Shown in pieces: positions 23,765 through 36,189 of a stretch of DNA of 64,000 nt (the first letter of the stretch is position 1; each line of letters starts with the position of its first letter). Made by a program: the position numbers and the translations under genes. The notes below the pieces were generated by a model. It made no database searches, was not told the origin of the DNA, and saw only the letters and a program-made list of their open reading frames with translations. This DNA is from Chloranthus sessilifolius (Eukaryota; Streptophyta; Magnoliopsida; Chloranthales; Chloranthaceae), in contig CM037595.1 of assembly GCA_021018995.1 (NCBI GenBank), positions 97,925,491 to 97,989,490 on the forward strand, read 5' to 3'.

Positions 23765-24139
23765 TTTTAAATACATAACACAAGATAGATTTTAAATACA
23801 TAACACAAGATAGATAACCATACCCCCAAACCTAAGAATGACAATGTCCTCATTGGTTGAAATAAGTAGGCACCCCCAAACCTGTTGAAAAGTACCTCAC
23901 ACAAAGATCAGGTGCAGAGAATATACGCATCAAATTAGAACATGACCAAAAATAGATTGAAGGTAATGTGGCTATATGTATTTGGAAAGTAAAAATAACC
24001 TAAACTAAACTAAAAACTAAATTCTAGAACTAACAAAAACAAAAAGGAAAACAAAAATAAGTAAAACACACTGGGTTGCCTCCCAGGAAGCGCTGAGTTT
24101 AAGTGTCGACAGCTCGACCTCTTCATTGCTCAAATACCG
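22026..24139 (-). other. Athila-like internal region 2, 3' non-coding part
   Basis: Collinear with 14473-16540, again without pol domains. The two copies differ mainly by clustered small changes at CAG/CTG-containing spots. Confidence 0.75.
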
Positions 24140-27010
24140 GGATCAAATACCTGGATCAACTGTTTCAATTTCACAGTTGATGGTCGCTTTCGATTGATGG
24201 GGTCAGCACAGCCTTTACTTTAACAGGTAGTGATTCTACCTCAGGCACACTGTGAGCATCTTGACATGGTGAACACCAAATTTTCTCTTCTAACTGCCTC
24301 CTTTTAGATCCCTTTTTCTCAGAGAAGGCCAACAAAGCCGTTTCAACTTCTTCTTTGATGAGCATTGATGGTAATGCTTCATCCATTACTTTGTCCATGC
24401 GATCGATGTAAAAACAATCGACCTCATCCTCTTCAGGGAAATGGTTCATCGTATGGAAAATATTCAATCGAACCTTCATGTTTCCAAAAGAAACGTCCAT
24501 GACACCTGTTCGACAATTTATGCAAGCGTTGGCAGTAGCGAGAAACGGACGTCCAAGGATGATGGGGACTTGATTAATTGATTTAACAGATGATTCCATG
24601 TCCAAAACAACAAAATCCACTGGAAAGACAAACTTATCTATTCCAACCAAGACATCCTCAATAACGCCCCTCGGTCGTCTTACGGATCTATCTGCCAGTT
24701 GCAGTGTGACCGTTGTGGGTCTCAATTCACCCAGTCCGAGTTTCTTGTACAATAAATATGGGATTAAATTAACACTGGCTCCCAAATCCAATAACGCTTT
24801 CCCAACTGGTTGCCCACCAATGACACATGGAACAGTAGGAACTCCAGGGTCTTTTAGTTTTTGTGGGGTTTCCAATTGCAATATGGAACTGACTTGATTA
24901 GTCAAGAACACTTTCCTCGAAACATGATTACGTGCCTTTCTCTTCCGAGTGCATAAATCTTTGAAAAACTTTGCATACTCAGGCACTTGCTTGATCGTTT
25001 CAAGCAATGGAAGGTTTATCTTTACTTGCTTAAATGTTTTGAAAATATCTTCCATTTTTGTTGGTCCCTTTCCCATTCTTGATGGAGGAGTTAGGCATTG
25101 AGGAAATGGTGCCTTTGGGACAAAAGGTGCGGATTCCATTTCTAATTCTTGTTCATGCCCTTGTTGGCCAAGTGAAGGAGGCTCGTCTTCCATTACTTTG
25201 TCTTTTCCCTTCTCTCTTCTTTGCTCTTTCTCTTTCTCTTTTCTATTCTCTTTCTCTGTTCTTTTCTCGGACTCTTTCTCTTCTTCTCTTTCTTTTGACT
25301 CTCTCTTTTTCCATTTCTCTTGCTTCTTCTTGCTCTGCTTCTCCTTCTTCCTCTTCCACGATTCTCTTGCTTAGAGGCATTTCCACTTGATTATCAACTT
25401 CACGTCCACTTCTCAAAGACTTTAATGTGACTTTTAATTCTTGATAGTTGGATGGTCCCTCACTAGATGATGTTTGACCCAGGATTGTTGACGGGTTGGT
25501 GGGAAGCCTACCTTCCTTCGTTGGCTCAGTTGATTAGTCAATTGACTAAATTGATCTAACATCATCGTTGAAAAGCTTGCATGCTTCGCATCATCTTTCT
25601 TCCGGATCGAATCTTTTGAATTGTTGGCATGAGATTGATTTAGATTCGATTGAAATTCGGTTGTTCTGATTCTGATATGGATGATCATACGGAGCATTCT
25701 GCTGGAAATTAGAATTCTGTTGGAAATAAGAATTCTGCTGGAAATTCTGTGGTGGGCGGAAATTTGGCTGAAATTTTTGTGGAAAAACTTGTTGTCCACC
25801 CATTGGATTGGCTTTGTATGGCTGGTGTACCTGACCGGTTTGGTTCAATCCACCCCATCCTAAGTTGGGGTGATTTTTCCATTCCGGATTGTAGGTATTG
25901 GAGTACATGTTACTACCACCGTACGATAAGATTGAGTCTCATTGACCCGCTCTTGACGAGTAGGTCCATCAAGGAAGAATGACAAGGTAGTGGGGCACTC
26001 ACTAGCCATATGACCTGGATGGTCACAAATTGAGCACACAATGGGGGTGACAGGAACTTTAGCTTGCTTGGTCGCAGCTAACAACATGTTCATCTGTTTG
26101 GACAACATATCAACCTTGGTTGATAGATCAGAGGTATTGTTGTTGACCTCATACAATCCGTTTTTGGTCAACATATGAGATTTAGGCGCCAAGTCCAACG
26201 TGGTTCGCCCCAGTGTCTCACTTTGTATCGAAGTTTGATACAACTTCTCAAACAACGCCCACAATTCATCAGCTTCTTTTGTGGCACAAGATCCACCACA
26301 AGATGCATCAACCATGCGTCTTTCTTTAGGAATTAGTCCATTGTAAAAGCTTTGGACTTGTTGCCACCTTGGAATTTGATGATTAGGGCAACTTCTGATT
26401 AATTCCTTAAAACGTTCCCAACATTCATGGAATGTTTCAGTAGGTTGTTGGGAAAAGAATTGAATCTTTGACGCAACTCAATGGCCTTCGTCATGGGAAA
26501 GTACTTCTTGAGGCGGCGATGTAGCTCGCCCAACTCCGAATAGATTGTGGTTCTAAGGAATAGAACCACGTTTTGCCTTATCTCGTAAAGAGAACGGAAA
26601 GATGAGCTTCGCTATCTGTCGATAACGTTGCCAGGACTCGAACATTTTGCATACCCCATGAATTCATTTAAATGAACGTGGATTTTCATTTGCCAAACCA
26701 TGGAAAATTGGTAGCATATGAATCATCGCAGATTTGAATTCATAGTGGTTCCACAGGATGGGAGCATGCATGATGCATTCTCGATCCTCGTAAAACCGGG
26801 ATCATTATAATATTCAAGTGTTCTAGGTCCCTCATAGTAATTATTGTTCCCATTATGTCCATTATTTGCATTGTTGCCATTCGTTGTTGTTTCCATTCAT
26901 TTCTTGCTCTTGATCACCATAGTATCGATGATGATCGATTCCTTTGGATTCTACGATTGTCTCGCAAAGATCGTTCGATCTCCGGATTAAACGGTAGTAA
27001 GTGTGGGTGA
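24140..27010 (-). pseudogene. Athila-like gag-protease, copy 2 (fossil)
   Basis: Same order as copy 1. The C-terminal part is longer and open over 340 codons (25193-24171). It includes the SRMGKGPTKMEDIF segment, the protease LLDLGASVNLIPYLLYKKLG, the flap-like ADRSVRRPRGVIEDVLVGID, then IILGRPFLATANACINCRTG and a FYIDRMDKVMDEALPS tail. The gag core and CCHC knuckle (CSICDHPGHMASEC) lie further right. No RT follows. A handful of breaks, comparable to copy 1. Confidence 0.87.
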
Positions 27011-28333
27011 TGAGAACGAGTAAAGTTCATACACCACACTCACAATCAAGGGTTTGAAGAATCCAAAATAAATCCACACACAATCTCAATCGATTGAGAC
27101 AGTGGTCTCAATAGATTGACAGAAGCACACAAATTTGCATAAAAATGACTTTATCAGTCAATCGATTGAGAGGCTGATCTCAATCGATTGAGGTTCCAAG
27201 AGTCAAAAAACACATGTAATTTCACACCAAGACTTTGTCAGCCAATCGATTGAGAGGCTGCTCTCAATCGATTGAGGTTCCAAGATTAAAGCACACAAGA
27301 GTTGTGTCAATTGATTGACATAGGAATGTCAATCGATTGAACAAAGAGTAGAGAGCACACAAAAAGTTTGTAAGTCAATCTATTGAGGAGCTACTCTCAA
27401 TAGATTGAGGTTCAAGGGTCACAAAGCACACAGAACTACACACTAATGACTTTGCCAGTCAATCTATTGAGGGGCTGCTCTCAATCGATTGAGAGAAGGC
27501 AAGAACTTCACAAAAGTTTAAAATCCAGTGTCAATCGATTGACATAGACTGGTCAATCGATTGAGAGAAAGGTGCACAGTGACCAAAGTAAGGAGAAAGA
27601 GGAAAGAAAAACAATCAGAAATTTTATTTTTTTTTTTTCTAAAACTTTCCTAAAAGAAAAACTTCTAAACTAAGAATATAAAATCCTTCCAAAAAAAAAA
27701 AAAAAAAAAAAACTTCTAAACAAGAATATAAACCTTTCTAAAAATATAAACTTCCTAAAATAAAAACTTCCTAAAAGAATAAAAAAAATATAAACTTCCT
27801 AAAATATAAACTTCCTAAAAGAATAAAAAATAAAAATATAAACTTCCTAAAATAAAAACTTCCTAAAAGAATAAAAAAAATAAAAATATAAACTTCCTAA
27901 AAACTATTTTTAGAAAATCCTATAAAATCTAAAAGAGGAAAATAAAAAATAAATAAATAAAAAAAAAAGAATCCTACTAAACTAAGAACTTCTAAAAACC
28001 TAAACTTCCTAAAAGAAGATTGCAAAATCTAATCTAAGAGAGAAGAATTAAGGAAAGAAATTTGTTTTTGATTTTTTTTTTTCTCTTTTTTTTTTTTTTT
28101 TCTCTTTTTTTCTATTTTCAGCTCTCAATCTATTGACAGAGTTGTGTCAATAGATTGAGACACATTATTGCTAAAAACACACACAGTCAATCGATTGAGA
28201 ACAAGGCTCAATCGATTGACTGACAAACAAACACACACACAAAATAGAGTCAATCGATTGAGGGGTTATTCTCAATCGATTGGTGCTATATAAAACAAAA
28301 ATCTCGAATCGAATTAACCAAAATTTACGATTT
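27011..28333 (-). promoter_or_regulatory. Leader of internal region 2 with phased TCAATCGATTGA pairs
   Basis: Collinear with the leader of copy 1. The palindromes run from 27086 to 28283, again as pairs with 22 bp between starts, with the A-rich CTTCCTAAAA tandem between them. Confidence 0.8.
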
Positions 28334-28356
28334 CCCAAACAGCGGCGCCAAAAACT

Positions 28357-29676
28357 TGATCGATTTTAAATTAACCCTTGCAAGTGTACAAGATCTGTTC
28401 TAGTAAGGCAAGAACAAGGGTGTCGAACCCACAGGGAAATGTGAAATTTCAATCAATTCTTCCTAGAGATTTTGAAAACATCCCCGAGGAAGTACCAAGG
28501 GCAGATTTAATTTTTACCAAAAACTTAACACTTTTCTAATTGCAAGAAAGAAAATAAATTAATCTAAAAATTTTGTAATGAGAAATTTAAGAACAAATTT
28601 TAAAACGAGATCAAGGAATATGCTACCCCAGATTTGCAGCACTTTCTATTATTAAACCCACGCTTTATTAATCATCAAACACACCATCATTCCAAAAGAT
28701 CAAATGACTAGTAATTAAGCATGATCATTAACTTAGCATACCCTATCTAAAAACGATGAGTCAGACTAACATTGCGGTATGAATCATGCTAAAAGCATAG
28801 CGTATCTCATGATGTTTAGATCAAAACAACATAAACATAATCACAAACTTTGAGAAAAATGATTTGATGATGACAATATTATACTATGGCATTAAACATA
28901 AAATATGGGTACTTATCTGGGGATCGCATCTTCCCGATCTCGACTTTTAGCCACTCATCCTTGGTACAAGATCTTCAATTTCATTCAAGTCCATTCCCAA
29001 GAGAAAAGAAAACTAAAAATAAAAATATGTTCTAAGCAAGTCTCTTTACAAAAAAAATCTAAAACCAAAAAAACTAAACTAAAATTAAAAACTAAAAGCT
29101 CTCAAGATAACCCTACACTAAAACTCTATATTCAAAAAGCCCTCCTCTACAAAGCCGTGGGCCTCTTATTTATAATAGCCGATTCAAACTAACCCTAGTT
29201 GCCTCAATCGATTGAGGCTTAGATCTCAATCGATTGAACTTTGAATAATTGCCTCAATCGATTGAGGCTTAGATCTCAATCGATTGAACTTTGAATTTAA
29301 CCTCCTTTAAGACACTTTTGCCTTTTTGTCTCAATCGATTGAATTTCATGTCTCAATCGATTGACTTTCTAGGGTTGAGTTTTACTCCATCTGTCAATCG
29401 ATTGACAATAATGCCTCAATCGATTGACTCTTCAATGCAAAGTCTTCCCTTTCTTGATGGAAGTTGATTCTCTTCATGGCTTTCAATGCTTCTTTGGACC
29501 TTTTTATCCATAGTTCTTTTATAGCCTTTAATTTCCTTCTTTTATGCACTTGAACGATCTAACTGTCAGAAACACCTGTAAACATCAAAACTTCACAACA
29601 GCCATCAAATACTTTCATCGAACTGCTAAGTGTAGGGTTTAAGGTATGAAATATAGTCATATTTCAGCACCGATTA
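28357..29676 (-). repeat. Athila-like LTR C (5' end of the array)
   Basis: Minus-strand TATA box at 29167-29174 and palindrome pairs at 29204-29427. The right end is followed by the GGTAT target duplication and the rest of LTR unit 3. Confidence 0.92.
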
Positions 29677-31085
29677 GGTATTCATAATTAAACCTTAAAT
29701 CCAATTTGCAAGATTACATATAGTTTATCACTGTGAGTTTGTGCTAATTATAGTAAATCAAAATTGTCACATGTCCTCACATACTCTATTTCATCACTAT
29801 TGATGTCACACACATCTTTCACATGTCCCACAATTTAGGATTTAGAACTCACACACATGACACACGCACACACACGATTTCCTCTTGGTGATCACATTGT
29901 CTAATATGGCATGTTTAAATTATGTAATTGAATTCATGCTATTTGAAAATAAAGGTCGGAAAACACATACATTTATGTCACATCACTACACATGCTAGTT
30001 GAAAGCAAATACATATACTACGGAGTTTTCCCTACCTGGAACGGAGTCACACGGGGCTTAAACCAAATAGCATCAAAAGCGCATTCATATAATCTCCTCA
30101 CGTCGCTCCTATAATCAAAGTATCCAAACACCCTATAAGAACGCTTAAAAGAACTAAGGACACATACTACTGAAGAATTCAGGAGAAAAGAACAAGGTGA
30201 AGTACCCTGTTCCTCCTGCAAGCGAGCCCCGAGGCTCGGGCGTGCGAGAAAAAATTGGTCCAAACCTCGCGCGACCGAACTGACATTCAGTTGTCTGATG
30301 AGTGTCACGCGAGGCCTCGCTCGAGCGAGTCCTTTTTGCCTTTAAGTCCTCGTGTGAGCGAGACACATGATTCTCACAGCTTTTCTTAAATTCTCGTGAG
30401 GCAGTTCAAGTCATATCTCTGACGCTCGCGCGAGCGAGCCCTTAAACTCATGCGCGCGAGGATCAGAGACATTTCAGATCTGAGTTTTCCCCAGACTCGA
30501 TCCTCACCAAATCTTAACTATTTTAAACCTTATTTCCTAAAAAATATTAAATACTATATTTTCAACATAAATAGCATTAAATCATTACCTTTAATGCCTT
30601 GATTGCTTAATGAATTGGATCTTTATCCCTTAATAACCCACAAGGCTAAAAAGAAACTCAAAGCTACTCTATCCTTCACTTTAAATCCATACATTCACAC
30701 GAGTTCGTCGTGATCGTGCAACCCTAATCCTCTTACACCTTCGCTCAACCTCCCCCCTGCACTTCCTTGGATCAAATCCCACGAATCCAAATCCCTTCTT
30801 TCTTTCTCTAAGAAACTCTCTTTCTCTCTCTCAACAACTCAATAACCAAAACAAAAGAGTCCCCCATGGGAGACCCCTTCTTATCTCAACACTTGAGCTT
30901 GTTAACTTGTTACTGATACACACCGTACATAGGTGTTTAATAAACCTCTAATACCCAATGTGTTAGTCACATACACATGCCAAGTTGTGTGTCGATGCCT
31001 AGGTTCCCTTGTGAATCACATACACTTATTCACATTCACACACACACCTGACCTACGCGATTAGCGAAAATTAGGGTTTATTACA
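29677..31085. repeat. LTR unit 3, right part
   Basis: Continues unit 3 after the Athila-like array. Carries the CTCGCGCGAGCGAG cluster at about 30212-30461 (a clear pair at 30425/30447, 22 bp apart) and ends GTTTATTACA before the TAAAG duplication. Confidence 0.85.
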
Positions 31086-31090
31086 TAAAG

Positions 31091-34000
31091 GCATGTACAT
31101 ATCTCAACGAACATCTTAATAAATTCAATAAAATAATATCTGAATTATTAAATATTGGAGAAGAGGTTAAGGATAAAGATAAAATACTATTGCTTTTGTC
31201 TTCCCTCTCCTATTCCTATAAATACTACTATGCTGCTCTATGGAAAGGACACTATTGAACTTGAGTAGGTTACAATGACATTGCTTTGTAAAGACATGAG
31301 GAAGAAAGATTTAAATAGAAGCATATGACTTGTTGGTTAGGGAGAGAGTAAAGAACTATAAATCCAGAAGGGGAAGATAAAAGTTGAGATATAAATCCAA
31401 AAATAAAAAATTAGTAAAATATTACAAGTGTCACGAAAAGAGTTACATAAAAAGGCATTATCTACAATTATAAACAAAGAGGGACGATGCTCAGGATAAG
31501 AAGTAGAAAGGTCATCAATAAGGCTGATATAGCCGAACAAGTTCTGGATGATGATGAAATGTGTTGTCAGTGGTTTTTAATAAATAATCACATAATACAT
31601 AGATATTTGATTCAGGGTGCTCCTAGCACATGTGTCCAAATAGGGACTAATTCACGCCTTATAAAAAGGTGGATGGTGGAACAATTTTAATCGGTAACAA
31701 TATGACCTATAAAATAGTTAGAAATGAGAGTATCAGAATAAAGATGCATGGTGAGATTGTGAGAATATTGGCCAATGTATGTTATGTTTTGAAACTTAAG
31801 AAGAACCTCATATCGCTTGATACACTAGATTCCAATGCGCTCAAATTTGTAACTCAAGGTAAAGTTTTGAAGGTGACAAATGGATATCTGATTGTGACAA
31901 AAGCAGAAAAGGTTGGGAACCTTTACTTTCTATTAAGGAATACAATGACAGGTGGAGCAGTAGTATTTATATCAGATGATAGTATCTTATCCTCTACACA
32001 GTTATGATACATGTGCCTGGGGCACATGTCAGAAAGAGGGATGATAGAGTTAAATAAGTAGGGCTTGTTGAAAGGTGTAAAGGCAAGAAAAGTTGACTTT
32101 TGTAAGTATTGTGTCTCCGAAAATAGTGCAGGATTAAGTTCAACACAACGGTTCACACTACAAAAGACACACTGGATTATGTACATTCAGATGTATGGGG
32201 GCCTTCAAAGATCCCTTCTAAAGGTAGAGTTACATGCTTCATCTCTATCGATAATTACTGTTTAAGAACCAAACTAGAAAGAAGGTCAAACGGTTGAGAA
32301 CCGATAATGGTGGTGAGTACACCAGTGGACAGTTCCAGGAGTTCTGTAAAGAGAAAGGTATTGTTAGGCACTTCACAGTGAGAAATACACCGTAACTGAA
32401 TAGAGTAGCAAAACATATGAACATAATTCTATTTGAAAAGGAAAGATATATGTTATCCAATGCGGGATTGGATAAAGAGTTCTAGGCCGAGGCAGTCAGT
32501 ACAATATATTATCTAGTAAATAGATCACCGTTTACAGCAATAGAGTGTAAGACTCCGATTGAGACATGGTCAGGGAAGCCTGTAGGTTACAGTGCACTGA
32601 GGGTCTTTGCTTGCACAACTTACTATCATGTCAGAGATAATAAAATTGAACTAAGGGCTAAGAACATAATTTTCTTAAGGTATGTAAATGGTGTGCAAAG
32701 ATACAGGTTATGGTGTCTTGAGTAGAATAAGGTTGAGATGTAACCTTTGATGAATCTGATATGCAAACTTCTAGCAAACAAATCATGAAAATTAGAGAAA
32801 ATATTACGAAAGATCAGTTTGAGGGAAAGTTAGAAACTCCTACAATTATTATATCAGATAACAGTGTAGATATAGTTGAAAGAGAGAGTCAGAACAGTAC
32901 TTAACATGTGGAAGACCCAAAAGGAATGCTAGAGCACCAATTCGCGATGGTTATGAGGAGATGAATTCTTTTTACTAGAATCAAAGTTGAGAACTGACGG
33001 AGTTACCTAAGGAAAAAAGAACAATTGGGTGCAAGTGAGTTTATAAGAAGAAAGAGGGTTCTCAGGAAAGTAGTTGTGCAAGGTACAAAACACGATTGGT
33101 AGTAAAAGCCTATACGTAAAAGGAAGGCATTGATTACAATGCCTTTTGTTGTCAATTATAGCACAGTTGGATTTAGAGTTGGAGCAACTCAATGTGAAAA
33201 CAAAGTTTCTACATGGTGATTTAGAGGAGGAGATCTATATAAACCAACCTGAAGGGTTCAAGTCTCCTGGAGAAGAGAGCTTAGTGTGCAAACTGAAGAA
33301 GTTCTTGTACAGGTTGAAACAGTCGTCGAGATAGTAGTATAAGAGGTTTGGTACGTTCATGGTGGGCCTAAATTATATTTGAAGTAAATACGACAACTGT
33401 ATTTACTTTAAAAGGGTAGCAAATGACTCATTTATTTACCTTCTCTTGTATATTGATAACATGCTCATAGCTCCAAAGAGCATGGTGAGAATCAACAAGT
33501 TAAAATCTCAACTTGGAATGGAGTTTTCGATGAAGGATCTTTGCTCAACGAGAAAGATTTTTGGGATGGAGATTCAGAGAGAAAGAAAGAAAGGACAGTT
33601 GTGTCTGAAACAGAAGAGTCATTTAAAGAAGGTACTCTCACGATTTTGGATGGAAAACTCAAAGGCTGTGAGTATTCCATTAGCAGCTCACTTTCGTCTT
33701 TCGACTAGCATGTCTCCTATTACATATGCGGAGCGTGAGTCCATGATTCATCTTCCCTACATGAGTACGGTTGGTAGTTTGATGGCTATGGTATGCACTC
33801 AATCTAATATTTCACAAGCATGTATATGACTAATCCGGGTAAAGAGCATTGGCAAATAGTGAAAATGATTATGAGGTACATACGTGGTACCAAGGATGTC
33901 AGTTTAGGTTTTTATAGTGATACAAGTCATCAGTTATGCAGATACGTAGATTCAGATTACACGATTGATTTGGATAAGCGTCGGTCTATAACAGGATATG

Positions 34001-34366
34001 TATTTACGCTATTAAGAGGTCCGATTAGTTGGAGGTCGATGTTATAGGATACAGTGGCTTTGTCTACTACAAAGGCAGTGAAAGAAGCATTATGGCTTCA
34101 AAGCTTAGTTGGTGACTTGAGGATCGCACTAAAAAGTGTCGACGTGTTCTGCAATAGCTAGAGTGCTATTTACTTAGCAAAGAATCACGTATATCATGTT
34201 CGTACCAAGCACATCGATATACGACATCACTTCGTACGAGAAGTAATCGAAGATGACGAAATATCTTTGAAGAAGGTGAGTACGAAGGACAATCCTGCAG
34301 ATATGATGACAAAGGTGGTACCAATGGTCAACTCTAAATATTGTTTAAATTTGATCAAGGTTTAGC
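31091..34366 (+). pseudogene. Rest of gag plus pol of the old copia element (fossil)
   Basis: In order: remaining gag (HLNKFNKIISELLNIGEEVK); a decayed zinc knuckle; protease and pre-integrase region (ILANVCYVLKLKKNLISLDT at about 31770-31830); integrase remnants (about 32180-32700); RT (QLNVKTKFLHGDLEEEIYIN near 33190, and a YIDNML form of the YVDDML active-site box near 33455); and RNase H (about 33830-34366, ending with TKHIDIRHHFVREV). The set is complete in order but extensively broken; a fossil. Confidence 0.85.
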
Positions 34367-34469
34367 AGGTTTAAGCACCCTCGAGGTGCTGGTGGCAGCA
34401 GTGATACGAGTATAACGATGATCGAAAGAAAGAGTACATGGTGAAGCTTAGAGTCAGGTGGAGAATTAT

Positions 34470-34932
34470 TGTTTGATTCTAACTTAGAGGTTGAATTATT
34501 GTTTGACTCTAACTTGGAGGACATCCGACGGACCCAGTTATGTTTAAACTCTATAAAGCTAGTTCCTCTTAAATTAGAAGTAGGATTTAGATCTTCTATA
34601 TAAAACTAGTCTTTCTTGGATTAAAAGTAGGATTTGTGTCTTTTATAAAAAGGGAAAGCTCTTGGTCGAATTATAGAGTTGAGATATTATTATAAAGCTT
34701 TGGAAAACCTATCTAAGATTTTGAGGAGAGCTTTGGTGAGGCTTGAGTGTTCTTGTATTCTTGTGAGATCATCAATATAGTGAATTATTGTTGCTAGTGG
34801 ACGTAGGCATATTGTTGAACCACGTAAATATTATCTCTTATATATTTGTGATTGATTTTCTTTTATTTTTGCGTTCTTATTTGATCGTTCATCGTGAGAT
34901 CATTGGTTAGTTTGTGAGCTTCCGGCCAACAA
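34470..34932 (+). repeat. 3' LTR of the old copia element
   Basis: Preceded by a purine-rich GGTGGAGAA (polypurine tract, about 34458-34466). Starts TGTTTGATTC and ends GGCCAACA. About 10 percent diverged from the left LTR by eye. Confidence 0.85.
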
Positions 34933-35332
34933 CAATAACCTACAATTTATATAAATTCTAGTTTGACAAATAATATAAAGAAAATAAAGCTCTTAGTATT
35001 TTGATTTTTTTATCAATTAAACTTTGGCTTCACAAATCACAACATATTGAAACAAACAATAATCATTGTTAACTGTCAAGTGATTTTTTCAATAAATGAT
35101 ATTAAAAAAATAATATTTATTAAAAGTTAAATGTGCTATATATTGTATTATAAATGTGCTATAGATTATATTATGTTATATTATATTATATTATATTATA
35201 ATATAATATAATATAATATAATATAATAATCTACAGTTTGTAGAGCCTATAGACTAGTAGGTTGTATCGTTGTAGGCAACTAGGCTCTTTAGCTACTTAA
35301 AGCATTTTAGTCTTGAGAAGAAAAGAAGTTGT
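34933..35332. other. Spacer with AT foldback, no gene
   Basis: AT-rich spacer between the old copia element and the next LTR. It contains a hairpin-forming run at 35165-35232, described separately. No coding signal. Confidence 0.55.
35165..35232. repeat. (TTATA)n / (TATAA)n foldback
   Basis: Pentanucleotide repeats TATAT on the left switch to their complement ATATA-type on the right, producing a nearly perfect inverted repeat of about 68 bp. Confidence 0.8.
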
Positions 35333-36189
35333 CACAACCCAACATTTTATCTTATCCCGAGGGCCTAGAATTCCGAGTTATAACCCACACGCATCCCAAA
35401 TACGCTAAGCGAACATACATATGATCAAAGTCCTCAGACAATAATGGTTCTATGAAATCCATGAAAGCTAACAAATAAGGGTGAAATATAAAAGCAGTCA
35501 TAAATAATGAATAAACGTGATAAAAATTAATTAAATATTTAATAATCGATGAGAAAATAAAGATCAAACATAAATGAAAAGTACAAGGCTATAAATAAAT
35601 AATAATCGTATGAAACTAATCTCAGTATCGAGACTATAACCATCAATAGTCGGCACTAGGATCGAGGTCATCACGAAGGTCCTGATACTCAGTGTCCACG
35701 AGGTCAACGAAATCAATGCCAATAGGATCAAAATAGTTAGTGTCCGCTTCATTGCTATAAGCACCTGCAACTATTAGATTTTTGTTGAATGAGTTTATTG
35801 AGTCACATAAACTCAGTGGATACACCACCAATTCACCCCATACTACTCAGGTACATTATAAGTGCATCACGTGAGTGATAAAAATAGTATCTCAATGAAA
35901 TAAAAAAGAAAAAATGATAAAGTCAAGTACATATTGTAGAGCACCTATCATAATATAAATGAAAGATAATGATCTAAATACTCATATCATAACGTACCTT
36001 ACCATATCTCATAACATAACATATCTTATTATTCTTGCACATACTTCGGTACATCGCATTATCGTAACTAACATACTCATAAATCTTATATGACTTATGT
36101 CAGAGTCGTTGCTCGAGCTACCATGTGAGGGTCACTATAGTATCATACCATAATATCATAACGCCCTCCATATCATACTTGTGTAACCG
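35333..36189. repeat. Truncated gypsy-type LTR, interrupted by the Tat element
   Basis: Begins TGTCACAACCC, the usual style of a gypsy LTR start, and runs to the left border of the Tat LTR where it is cut off. Some stretches (CGAGGTCATCACGAAGGTCC, a GTGAATTCACC-like gene-free region) are loosely similar in layout to the TGTGACAG LTR units. The remainder must lie beyond the Tat element, outside the window. Confidence 0.45.

Larger units (their letters stand above)
13152..29676 (-). mobile_element. Athila-like gag-protease-only element, LTR-internal-LTR-internal-LTR array
   Basis: Three near-identical LTRs (13152-14472, 20709-22025, 28357-29676) alternate with two internal regions (14473-20708, 22026-28356). 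The array is flanked by GGTAT at 13147-13151 and 29677-29681. Gag and protease read on the minus strand, so the 5' side is on the right. A primer site complementary to tRNA-Asp lies next to the LTR and a polypurine tract abuts the 3' side. No RT, RNase H or integrase is seen in either internal region, so the family looks non-autonomous (LARD-like) and must borrow pol. The copies are nearly identical apart from clustered small differences, so the array is young. Gag shows a handful of breaks in each copy. Confidence 0.88.
7548..31085. mobile_element. Head-to-tail array of three gypsy-type LTR units inserted in copia gag
   Basis: Three copies of a 2.3-kb unit lie in direct order (7548-9869, 9870-12191, and 12192-13151 continuing at 29677-31085) with no internal retroelement sequence between them. 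The block starts with (TG)TGACAGCCCG and ends ATTACA. It is flanked by TAAAG at 7543-7547 and 31086-31090, a 5-bp target duplication. The single LTR at 54625-57220 begins TGTGACAGCCCGGATC, ends ATTACA and shares the same internal landmarks, which identifies the unit as an LTR. The junctions carry TTTAACTACC in place of the usual LTR start. The third unit is interrupted by the Athila-like array. The coding orientation of the parent element is unknown. Confidence 0.75.
6733..34932 (+). mobile_element. Old Ty1/copia element (Tork/Tnt1-like), split by a 23.5-kb nested insertion
   Basis: The two ends are matching LTRs (6733-7185 and 34470-34932). Gag begins after the left LTR and the rest of gag-protease-integrase-RT-RNase H resumes at 31091. 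The outer termini are TGTTTGGC and GCCAACA, the usual TG...CA form. The LTRs differ at roughly a tenth of positions by eye, and coding is broken in many places (well over ten), so it is the oldest complete-ended retroelement here. No clear target duplication was seen. Domain order (integrase before RT) fixes it as Ty1/copia, and the wording of the pre-integrase and RT regions resembles Tnt1/Tork. Confidence 0.85.

Noticed and set aside
13678-29192. Repeated 65-95-codon frames starting MALNIKYGYLSGDR or similar
   Set aside because: They lie in the LTR (R/U5) of the Athila-like family and are copies of non-coding LTR sequence.
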